Below are positions 54,154 to 62,092 of a stretch of 64,000 nucleotides of DNA, in pieces; positions within the stretch are counted from its first letter, which is position 1; each line of letters begins with the position of its first letter. The position numbers and the translations under genes were made by a program. The DNA is from an uncultured Bacteroidales bacterium. GTDB taxonomy: Bacteria; Bacteroidota; Bacteroidia; Bacteroidales; UBA932. Location of the stretch: positions 1 through 64,000 of the forward strand of contig CAJONC010000004.1 of NCBI GenBank assembly GCA_905235675.1. The letters run 5' to 3'. The notes beneath the pieces are model-generated. The model ran no database searches. It was not told the origin of the DNA and was given only the letters and a program-made list of their open reading frames with translations.

Positions 54154-55937
54154 CTACTCACCTTTCTCAAGCTTTTCCTTGAGGGCGGCGAGGGCGTCGA
54201 TGTCACCGAGGGTGGTCTTCTCGACAGCCTTGTTGATGTTCTTTACTGCCTTGCTGGTAGATGCAGCCTCGGTGGCGGCGGCCTTCTCCTTCACTTCCTG
54301 ATAGGTGCGGAGGTGGCTGAGGAGGATGCGGTTGGTGGCGCGGCGCAGCTCGATAACCTTGAAGTTGAGCTTGTCGCCCACTACAGCCTGCTTGCCGTCT
54401 TCCTTGACGAGCTCGCGGTTGAATGCGAAGCCTTCTGCTCCGTCGAGGGTGATGTTGGCGCCCTTGTCGGTGGTGGAAGCTACGGTTCCTTCAACTGTGG
54501 AGCCTACAGGGAACTTGGCCTCGATCTCATCCCAAGGGTTGGGAGTGAGCTGCTTGTGGCCAAGGCTGAGCTTGTGGTTGGCCTCGTCGAAGTCGAGAAT
54601 CTGCACTTCGATTGTGTCGCCGGGAGAAACGACCTCGAGAGGATGCTTGATCCTGGTCCAGCTGAGATCGCTGTTGTGAACCAGACCTTCAACGCCGTCC
54701 TCAAGTTCTGCGAACACGCCGAAGTTGGTGACGTTGCGGACGGTGGCGGTATGCTTGCTGCCGACGGGATATTTCTCGCGGATATTCTCCCAGGGGTTCT
54801 CGGTAAGCTGCTTCAGGCCGAGGCTCATCTTGCGGGCCTCACGGTCGAGGCTGAGGATCTGGGCCTCTACCTCGTCGCCAATCTTGAGGAAATCCTGTGC
54901 GCTGTGAAGCTTGAGGCTCCAGGACTCTCGGAAACGTGTACGAGACCTTCGACGCCGGGTTCAATCTCGATGAATGCGCCGTAGTCGGGCATGAGAACGA
55001 CTTTGCCCTTGACCTTGTCACCAACTTTGAGGTTGGGATCGAGGTTGTCCCAAGGATGGGGAGTAAGCTGCTTGAGACCGAGGGCGATGCGCTTCTGCTG
55101 TTCGTTGAAGTCGAGCACCACGACCTTGATCTTTTCGTCGAGATGGACAATCTCTTCGGGGTGGTTGACGCGGCCCCAGCTGAGGTCGGTGATGTGGATG
55201 AGTCCGTCCACGCCGCCGAGGTCGACGAATACGCCGTAATTTGTAATGTTCTTGACAACGCCTTCGAGGATCTGGCCTTTCTCGAGCTTGCCGATGAGTT
55301 CGCTGCGCTTGGCCTCCTGCTCAGCCTCGAGCAGAACCTTGTGCGAAACGACGACGTTGCGGCCTTCCTGATTGATCTTGACAATCTTGAAGTCGATGGT
55401 CTGGTCTACGAACTGGTCGTAGTCGCGGATGGGCTTGATGTCGATCTGGCTGCCGGGGAGGAAAGCCTCGATGCCGAACACGTCCACGATCATGCCACCC
55501 TTCGTGCGGGTCTTGACATATCCCTTGACGATTTCGTCCTTTTCAAATGCCTCATTGACCCTATCCCAGGATTTGAGAGTGCGTGCCTTCTTGTGGGAGA
55601 GTACGAGCTGACCTTTCTTGTCTTCTGCGTTCTCGACATAAACTTCCACCTTGTCGCCGACTTTGAGGTCGGGATTGTAGCGGAACTCGGGAGCGGCGAT
55701 GACACCCTCGCTCTTGCCGCCGATGGTGATGACAACTTCGCGCTTGTTGAGGGCGGTAACTTCGCCTTCCACGACCTCACCTTCCACAACCTTGGAAAGG
55801 GTCTGGTCGTAAGCCTCGCGGATTTTGTCCTTTTCTTCGGAATTGTAGAGACCCGTGCCTTCGAAAGATTCCCAATCGAAGTCCTCGGGAGCTACAGATG
55901 CATTGAGCATCCCGGTTTTTTTGATTTCTTCTGCCAT
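54154..55937 (-). CDS. rpsA: 30S ribosomal protein S1, interrupted by a one-base deletion
   Basis: The first frame (55937 to about 54925) encodes MAEEIKKTGML and four S1 domains, up to GLVHVSE. The frame then breaks. The second frame (about 54924 to 54154) continues with SWSLKLHSAQDFLKIGDEVE and two more S1 domains, to the end EKLEKGE. Restoring one T between 54925 and 54926 gives GAG ATG TCC TGG and a 594-residue, six-domain protein. S1 brings mRNA to the 30S subunit and is essential in most Gram-negatives, so the break is more likely a sequencing or assembly error than a mutation. It heads rpsA-rnz-glucosaminidase-mltG. Confidence 0.93.
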
Positions 55938-55989
55938 AATAAAATTCAGTTGAACAAATTAGTTGTTTGACATTATGTTATGTGCTTAC

Positions 55990-56026
55990 CGCGGCACATG
56001 CCCGCGCGTAAAAGCCTGCAAAGATA
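55990..56026 (-). promoter_or_regulatory. rpsA promoter and leader hairpin
   Basis: Minus-strand TATCTTTG (56019-56026) is the -7 box, giving a leader of about 75 nt. Near its 5' end the arms CGCGG/CCGCG (55990-55994 and 56002-56006) form a short GC hairpin with a 7-nt loop. A ribosomal-protein leader is a plausible place for autoregulation, but I see no known motif. Confidence 0.5.
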
Positions 56027-56038
56027 GAAATTATTTTT

Positions 56039-56046
56039 TATATTTG
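56039..56046 (+). promoter_or_regulatory. -7 box of pnuC
   Basis: TATATTTG, 21 nt before the ATG at 56068 and divergent from the rpsA promoter. The leader is too short for a riboswitch. Confidence 0.6.
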
Positions 56047-56067
56047 CACACTCAAATTGCATCATTT

Positions 56068-56673
56068 ATGATTTTGACTTTTCTTTCGCCACAAGTGGCT
56101 GATATACTTGAAATTATAGCAACGTCAACCTTCGTTGTCTACCTTATCCTGCAGATTATGCACAGCAAATGGATGTGGTATCTCTACATCCCCAGCTGCA
56201 TCTGTGCGGCGCTCAACTTTTTCAACAGCGCCACCTGGGCCTTCGCAGCCCTCAACATCTACTATATCTGCATGGGAGTCGTCGGAATTACCAGCTGGAG
56301 GAGGGATGCCGCCGCCAACTCGGAAAATACGAATAGCATACTCCTGAACCGCATTCCCCGCAAGGTACTGCTTATCAGCATCGCATTCACGCTTGCCGGC
56401 ATCCCCGCACTGTATTTCCTGCTCCAGGCGCTCGATGATCCGAACGCACTGCTCGACGCGGTCACCACCACACTCAGCATCATAGGCACATGGTGGCTCA
56501 CGCGCTCCTACCTGCAGCAGTGGTGGATATGGATTGTGGCGGACATGTTCGCAATCTGGATGAACGTGAACCTCGACAACAAGTGGTTCGTAGGCCAGTT
56601 CATACTCTGCATCATTTCATCTTTCGTTGGGCTCTGGAACTGGAGCCGGAAAGGAAAATACATCAACGAATAA
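56068..56673 (+). CDS. pnuC: PnuC-family vitamin transporter
   Basis: The 201-residue protein has seven hydrophobic segments. NFFNSATWAFAALNIYYICMGVVGITSW (near 50) and the C-terminal WIWIVADMFAIWMNV and GLWNW match the PnuC substrate-binding residues (WxxN type). It facilitates entry of nicotinamide riboside or, in some Bacteroidetes, thiamine. No kinase gene is beside it to settle which. The longer frame from 55963 runs across the promoter, so the start is 56068. Confidence 0.9.
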   Translation: MILTFLSPQVADILEIIATSTFVVYLILQIMHSKWMWYLYIPSCICAALNFFNSATWAFAALNIYYICMGVVGITSWRRDAAANSENTNSILLNRIPRKVLLISIAFTLAGIPALYFLLQALDDPNALLDAVTTTLSIIGTWWLTRSYLQQWWIWIVADMFAIWMNVNLDNKWFVGQFILCIISSFVGLWNWSRKGKYINE

Positions 56674-56721
56674 GCCAAAATTGCCTGCCTTTCCAGGAAA
56701 GGTCATAATATGTCTTTTTTA

Positions 56722-56761
56722 TTTGTTTTGTCGCAAAAACAGTTTATATTTGCGACAAAAC
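56722..56761 (+). promoter_or_regulatory. AbiE promoter with palindromic operator
   Basis: TTTG (56722-56725) and TATATTTG (56745-56752) are 19 nt apart. Over them lies a perfect inverted repeat: TTTTGTCGCAAA (56726-56737) and TTTGCGACAAAA (56749-56760), extended by one more G-C pair at 56725/56761. It covers both promoter elements, so a bound AbiEi would block polymerase. Confidence 0.85.
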
Positions 56762-56769
56762 TTGTTTAT

Positions 56770-57396
56770 ATGGACAGTACGGAAAAAAGAATCATGCGCA
56801 TTGTCAAAGCAGGAGGAGAAGGCAAGGTCTATTTCCCCTCCGACTTTTTCGAATGCGGTTCAGACAAAGCAGTTTCCAAGGCCTTGCAACGTCTGGTGAA
56901 TGCCGACGTGCTGATGAGAATGGAAAGAGGATTGTATTGCTACCCTGAAGTCGACCGCTACTGGGGAATGGGAAAACTTCCGGCGAGTTCCGATGAAGTG
57001 CTGGACGCTTACAAGAAGAGGGACGGTTTCCGCACGGCCCCCTGCCCCGGTGCCGCCCAGAATGCGCTCGGCCTGTCGGACCAGGTGGTAATGAATCCCG
57101 TTTATTCCACCGACGGGCCCAGCAGGAAAATACACTTCTACAAGGGTTTCCGCCCCATAGTACTCTATCACGTGTCGCCCAAAGTCTTCCAGTACAAATC
57201 CAATATCATCATGCTCGCCGTGATTGCACTCGAAGACATAGGGCAGAGAGACCTGTGGCAGTTCGACATGGAAGGTCTGCGAGACACATTTTCCAGAGTC
57301 CCTTACAGCGAAATCAGGGACGATTTGCGCAATACTCCAAAATGGATCAGAAATTTAATACTTGAACTCTATGGCAGACAAGACCGAACTTCTTAA
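56770..57396 (+). CDS. abiEi: AbiEi antitoxin (type IV toxin-antitoxin system)
   Basis: The 208-residue protein has a winged helix at 1-55 (FECGSDKAVSKALQRLVNADVLMRMERGLYCYPE), with the RGLY wing typical of AbiEi. The C-terminal domain is DUF6088-like (SSDEVLDAYKKRDGFRTAPCPGAAQNALGLS). It should repress the operon and counter the AbiEii nucleotidyltransferase without binding it. The start at 56770 lies 17 nt after the -7 box. Its end overlaps abiEii by 26 bp. Confidence 0.93.
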   Translation: MDSTEKRIMRIVKAGGEGKVYFPSDFFECGSDKAVSKALQRLVNADVLMRMERGLYCYPEVDRYWGMGKLPASSDEVLDAYKKRDGFRTAPCPGAAQNALGLSDQVVMNPVYSTDGPSRKIHFYKGFRPIVLYHVSPKVFQYKSNIIMLAVIALEDIGQRDLWQFDMEGLRDTFSRVPYSEIRDDLRNTPKWIRNLILELYGRQDRTS

Positions 57397-58367
57397 TTTC
57401 TGGGAAGAACCTGACAACAGGAAAATTGAATTATACAACAAGATTAAAAAAGAAAAAAACGTCAGTCCCAAAGCTGCCGAGAAGGACTGGTGGGTCTGCC
57501 ATGTAATCCAGTCCCTGTTCAAGTTGCGCTGTGCAGATGCCCTCACCTTCAAGGGCGGGACCTCGCTCAGCAAGGCATGGGGCATTACCGAACGCTTTTC
57601 GGAAGATGTCGATGTTTCCTTCGACAAATCCTTCTTTGGCCTGACAGGCGAAACACGCTCCGCACGCGACCGCATACGGAAACTCACAAGAAAGTACGTA
57701 GCCAATGAGATTCCGGGGGAACTGAAGGCCGCACTGTGGGTATACGGGGGAGTGGAATGCTATATCGATTACGTGGAAAGGACCGATTCGGACGCTGACC
57801 CGACGGTGCTGAGAGTCAATTACCACAGCATCCTGCCAAAGGATCCTTACATAAAAGAGTACGTAAAACTGGAGTTCAGCTGCCGCAGCCCGCGAGAGCC
57901 CCGGGAGAAGCGCGAAATAAAGCCTTTCGCCGCTGAACTATCCCCCAAGATAGATTTCGAGAAAACCGAGATCCCCACCGTCGTTCCCACTCGCACCTTT
58001 CTTGAGAAGGTTTTCCTTCTGCACGAGGAATTCCAGAAGAACTACCCCAGGCATAAAAGGATGTCCCGCCACCTGTACGACCTTTACAGGATGGACAAAG
58101 CAGGTATCGCAGCAGGCCCTCGCCGACAGGGAACTGTACAACTCGCTCGTGGAACACCGCAGCGTCTTCAACGCCATCCGCGGCATAGACTACTCCAGGC
58201 ATACGCCCGGCAATCTGAGCATACTTCCCCCTGAGGAATACATGCCCCTTTGGGAAGAAGACTACAAGGCGATGCAGGAACAGTTCATCTATGGGGAATC
58301 GCCGGATTTCAGGGAACTGATTGAATCCATCCAATCAATCCAGGACAGTTTCCACGCTTTGGCCTGA
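57371..58367 (+). pseudogene. abiEii: AbiEii nucleotidyltransferase toxin, frameshifted
   Basis: The toxin core is intact: LTFKGGTSLSKAWGITERFSEDVDVSFD (near 59) holds the GGTSxxK and DxD nucleotidyltransferase motifs, and EKVFLLHEEF gives the conserved Lys. Near 58100-58110 the frame shifts. The first frame reads on to a nonsense tail (PRRQGTVQLARGTP), while the true tail continues in another frame as ALADRELYNSLVEHRSVFNAIRG and ends DSFHALA at 58367. Removing one G in GCAGCAGG restores GIAQALADREL. If real, the toxin loses about 85 residues and is probably dead; if a sequence error, the system is complete. Confidence 0.88.
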
Positions 58368-58375
58368 TTCCGGAA

Positions 58376-59302
58376 CTACGCCCCGAACACCACTTCGAGT
58401 CCGTCATAGGCGGCCTTGAGCGGTGAAGGGAGATTGGCGTCGAGCTCGGCCTGCGTCCCATGCAGGGTACGGGCGAGGTGAGTCAGGTAAACGTATTGCC
58501 CGTCGGGCATGATGAGCCGCTTTCGATTCAGCATCATCTTGACGGTGCGGTGAACGGTATTCACGCTGGAGTGCGTGAAGAGGCGGTAGTCCTCGTCTCC
58601 CTTGTCTCCCATTCCCATAGTCGCCTCCATGATAAGCCCGTTGATGGGATTGCCGGGTTTGACATGGGGGTCGATTCCTGCGATACGTGCCGCAACGCCC
58701 ATGATTCCGCCGGTATCCGTAGCGTAAATTACACGGACAGGGCCCTTCTCTATCAAATAGATGAGTGCCTGCTCGGTGCTGTCAATAGCGTGATTGGCGG
58801 GCAGGGCGGTGATGCGGATGTCACCGCAGACGGTCACTTCCCCTATGCCGAGGGGAACTATCTCGGGAACTGGAATTCCTGTCTTGTTCGAAGCATCCGA
58901 GAAAGTTCTCCACGCCTTGTTCATCCAGGTTTTACCCAGATGCACTGTAGGCACACCAAGCTTGAGAATAGCCTCGGGATTGTAATGGTCGGAGTGGGAA
59001 TGGGTATAGAAGATGCACTCGGGCCTGCAGCCTTCGGGAAGCATGTCGAGGTCGGTAGGAGTGAAGTCTATCAGGATGCGGTCGTCCAGCAGCACGCTGG
59101 ACAGACGCCTGTATTCCCCCCTGTCGTCCGGGCCCTTCCAGTCGGCGGCTCCGGTGCCGAGAAAACGCACTTTCAGTCCTTTCTGCAAGACTTCTTTTTT
59201 CTTGTTGTCCTTGAATAAGTTTGTAGCTCCAAGTCCTGTCTCGGAAGCGGCTGCAACAGCCGTCGCCGCGCCCACAGTCTTCAAAAAATATCTTCTGTCC
59301 AT
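58376..59302 (-). CDS. Tat-exported metallo-beta-lactamase-fold hydrolase
   Basis: The 308-residue protein starts with a twin-arginine signal (MDRRYFLKTVGAATAVAAAS). The mature part has VRFLGTGAADWKGPDD (near 44) and FYTHSHSDHYNPEA (near 97), which is HxHxDH. LPANHAID (near 162) and YATDTGG (near 194) are further zinc ligands. Homologues sit in glycan utilisation loci with unknown substrate. The gene is 5 bp behind GH78 and presumably shares its operon. Confidence 0.87.
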   Translation of the reverse strand: MDRRYFLKTVGAATAVAAASETGLGATNLFKDNKKKEVLQKGLKVRFLGTGAADWKGPDDRGEYRRLSSVLLDDRILIDFTPTDLDMLPEGCRPECIFYTHSHSDHYNPEAILKLGVPTVHLGKTWMNKAWRTFSDASNKTGIPVPEIVPLGIGEVTVCGDIRITALPANHAIDSTEQALIYLIEKGPVRVIYATDTGGIMGVAARIAGIDPHVKPGNPINGLIMEATMGMGDKGDEDYRLFTHSSVNTVHRTVKMMLNRKRLIMPDGQYVYLTHLARTLHGTQAELDANLPSPLKAAYDGLEVVFGA

Positions 59303-59307
59303 ATCGT

Positions 59308-61905
59308 TTATAGGATTTCCTTTGTGAAAGTATAGGTGCCGCCGTCGTAACTCACGGCATTGTCTTCTCCGGGAAGGGTGATGAAGGCTTCCGCCCCCTC
59401 AGGAATGCTTACGGTCCAGGTCCAGCTGTCCCCTTCAAACTTCCAGGCGCTTTTGACAAGGCCCGCGGCGGATTTGTATTCAGCCTCGACATGTCCCAGG
59501 CGCTTGTCGGGAACGGGTTTCATGATGATATTCCTGAATCCGGGGCAGGTGGTGTCCGTAGCGATTCCCGCAACAGTCTCCCATATCCAAGCGCAGACAC
59601 AGCCGTAGGCATAGTGGTTGAAACTGTTCATGCCCTTCGGACCCATTCCGTTTTCGAGAGTATAGCTGTTCCAGCGCTCCCAGATGGTGGTTGCGCCGTT
59701 GTCGACAGAATAGAGCCAGCTGGGGTTTTTGCGCTGGAAGAGAAGTTCGTAGGCAATGTCCGGCATTCCGTTTTCGGTGAGAGTTGCCATCAGTATTGAA
59801 GTCCCGAGGAAACCGGTCTGCAGGCAGTTGTCGTGATCTTCGAAATTCCGGCGCAGACGGGCGCACATTGCATCTTTTGCAGCACCTTCCACCAAGCCGG
59901 TCTTGAGGGCGAAGAGGGCGGGAGTCTGCATGGTGTTGAGTATGTCCAGTTTGAAACTGCCGTCGGCATTCAGGAACTGTTCCCTGAGGTATGCCCTGGC
60001 ATTGTCGGCAGATGCACTGAAGACATCGGCGTCCCTTCCGGTGGCAGCGGCCATGTCCCGCATCATTTCAGCGTCCATTACCTGGTAGCAGGCGCCAAGA
60101 TAATTCCAGTAAACGATGGCTTCCGGCCGGCGCTCACGTTTGGTCCCGGGGATGAAAGCACCGCCTCCGCAGCTTTCCAGAGGCTCATAGCTAAGCCAGT
60201 CGGCCCACTGATAATTGCCGTTTTCTGCCGCAAGCGCGGTATGGTCGTATTTGTTTTCTTCTACATGCGTGAAGAACTTTGTCATTGCGTCCCAGTTCTC
60301 GTCTATTATGGAAGCGTCGCCGAACTGTTTCCATACAGTCCAGGGCACTATGATTCCCGCGTCCGCCCATCCGAGCCGCATCATATCGCCACCATATTGA
60401 GCTGTTGGCGCCACTCCGGGGAATGCACCCGTCCCGCTCTGGGAATCGCGCATGTCGCGCATCCACTTGTGGAAGAAGGCGTCGGTGTTGGCGAAGAATG
60501 TTCCGGTCTCGGTGAACACCTGGGTATCGGCGGTCCAGCCGAGACGCTCGTTGCGCTGAGGGCAGTCGGTAGGAACCGAGAGATAGTTGGAGCGCTGGCC
60601 CCATACTGTATTGGAAATCAGCTTGTTAACCAGATCATTGCCGGTTGTGACAGTGCCTGTTTCAAGATTCTCCGCTATGGAAGTGACGGGGATGGATTCC
60701 ATGCGCCTGATCTGAACCTTACCCGTGGCGGTAAGCGAAACGAAACGGTAACCGAAGAAACTGCAATGGGGATGATATTTCACATATCCTTTTGCGGGTC
60801 CGAAGGTATAATCGATACGGAAACCGTCGTCCGGAGTACGCAGGTTGGTGCGGTGCACGCTCCCTTCGGGGCCGTCCATGCCGCGGCTCTTCGCTCCGTT
60901 GCCGTCGTTCAGCAATTCACCCGGAAGGCAGGTCAGCACCGTTCCCTCTTCAGCCTTGAACTCAAATTCGGGAACCGCAGCGGCATTCTGCCCGAAGTCC
61001 ACCACGAGAGTTTCCCCGGGGTTCAAAGTAACAGTCTGTCCTGCAGCGTATTCCCTAAGAACGGCTACTTTGCCGAATTCCTCTTCCGCAGCGCCCTCGA
61101 CATCCTGCCACACATAAGTCTTTACAGGTTTGAGGGCTATGTCCCTGCGAAGATAGATTTCAGCTCCGGCGGAAGGGAAAATCCCGCCCTTGAACTCTTC
61201 ATTTCGCTCAGGAACAGCAAGTTTTTCAGGAGTTTCATATCCGGGAAGTTCGCGGGCGTCGAACTCCTCTCCGTCAAAGATTCCGGCATGCTTCACGGGG
61301 CCTGCGATACCGGCCTTCCAGTTCTGCGTGTCCGTACCGAAAAGCTTTATGCTGCCATCGGCGTAGGTCAGCTCCAGGACGGAACGGAAAGCGCATTTGC
61401 GTCCCCGCATTCCCTTATGTCCGCCGGGGGTTACTATCTTGTCGGCCCACCAGCCGGGAGTCACCTGGGCGGAAAGCTCATTGACTGCTCCGGCTTTGCA
61501 GCTGAAAGCGTCGGTAACATCGTAAGTAAAGGAATACTTGGTCTTGGCATAGTGCGTAAAGCCAGGCTTGAGCACTTCTTCGCCAACGGGTTTTCCGTTT
61601 AGGTAAAGTTCGTAAACCCCAAGACCGGAAGTCATCCATTTTGCGGAAACGACTTTCTTTTCGTTCCCGACGGATGCCACGAACCAGCTGGCACCATCGG
61701 CAGAACGCCAGTTGACCGTACTCTTGATTTCACCTTCCACGACCGGTGCATCGGCAGCGGAAATCCATTCGGAGCAGCACCAGGCCGAATCATCGAGGGC
61801 GTCCGTGCGTGTTCCGACAGTTTGGGACCGGTTAGAATTGCATCCTGCAGCCAGACCGGAAACGGCTATTATGCCGAGAAGATGAAATAATCCAATTCTA
61901 TTCAT
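59308..61905 (-). CDS. Alpha-L-rhamnosidase, family GH78, lipoprotein
   Basis: The protein has 865 residues. A lipoprotein signal ends LAAGC (Cys 22). Beta-sandwich domains precede the (alpha/alpha)6 barrel. TDCPQRNERLGWTADTQVF (near 440) includes the family acidic residues, with RLGWADAGIIVPW (near 505) and a C-terminal beta-domain. It removes alpha-L-rhamnose at the cell surface or periplasm. It has a good promoter (61934-61965) and is transcribed away from GH106, which attacks the same linkage by a different fold. Confidence 0.95.
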   Translation of the reverse strand: MNRIGLFHLLGIIAVSGLAAGCNSNRSQTVGTRTDALDDSAWCCSEWISAADAPVVEGEIKSTVNWRSADGASWFVASVGNEKKVVSAKWMTSGLGVYELYLNGKPVGEEVLKPGFTHYAKTKYSFTYDVTDAFSCKAGAVNELSAQVTPGWWADKIVTPGGHKGMRGRKCAFRSVLELTYADGSIKLFGTDTQNWKAGIAGPVKHAGIFDGEEFDARELPGYETPEKLAVPERNEEFKGGIFPSAGAEIYLRRDIALKPVKTYVWQDVEGAAEEEFGKVAVLREYAAGQTVTLNPGETLVVDFGQNAAAVPEFEFKAEEGTVLTCLPGELLNDGNGAKSRGMDGPEGSVHRTNLRTPDDGFRIDYTFGPAKGYVKYHPHCSFFGYRFVSLTATGKVQIRRMESIPVTSIAENLETGTVTTGNDLVNKLISNTVWGQRSNYLSVPTDCPQRNERLGWTADTQVFTETGTFFANTDAFFHKWMRDMRDSQSGTGAFPGVAPTAQYGGDMMRLGWADAGIIVPWTVWKQFGDASIIDENWDAMTKFFTHVEENKYDHTALAAENGNYQWADWLSYEPLESCGGGAFIPGTKRERRPEAIVYWNYLGACYQVMDAEMMRDMAAATGRDADVFSASADNARAYLREQFLNADGSFKLDILNTMQTPALFALKTGLVEGAAKDAMCARLRRNFEDHDNCLQTGFLGTSILMATLTENGMPDIAYELLFQRKNPSWLYSVDNGATTIWERWNSYTLENGMGPKGMNSFNHYAYGCVCAWIWETVAGIATDTTCPGFRNIIMKPVPDKRLGHVEAEYKSAAGLVKSAWKFEGDSWTWTVSIPEGAEAFITLPGEDNAVSYDGGTYTFTKEIL

Positions 61906-61933
61906 ACAGATTAACCATATACTAAAGTTCTTT

Positions 61934-61965
61934 CAAATTTAAGTATTCTTTTCCTTATCTGCAAA
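61934..61965 (-). promoter_or_regulatory. Promoter of the GH78 gene
   Basis: On the minus strand TTTG (61962-61965) and TAAATTTG (61934-61941) are 20 nt apart, with 28 nt to the ATG. Confidence 0.75.
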
Positions 61966-62040
61966 ATTGGGCAAAAATCAAAGTCATTGAGTCATTCATC
62001 AATAGAAAATGTCTGACGGAGTAAATGGAATTAGGTGTCG

Positions 62041-62062
62041 TATACTTATATTTGTAAGTATA
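62041..62062 (+). promoter_or_regulatory. GH106 promoter inside an 8-bp inverted repeat
   Basis: TATACTTA (62041-62048) and TAAGTATA (62055-62062) are perfect complements. The -7 box TATATTTG (62047-62054) lies between and partly within them. No -33 TTTG is at the right distance, so activation by a regulator is plausible. The ATG is at 62093. Confidence 0.65.
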
Positions 62063-62092
62063 GCATTTTTCAATTATTAAAACGATAATAAA

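Noticed and set aside
54880..54960. Programmed ribosomal frameshift in rpsA
   Set aside because: There is no slippery heptamer or obvious pseudoknot, and one inserted T restores the exact conserved sequence. Deletion or read error is simpler.
55940..56067. Riboswitch before pnuC
   Set aside because: The predicted pnuC leader is under 20 nt. The only hairpin (55990-56006) belongs to the opposite rpsA leader.
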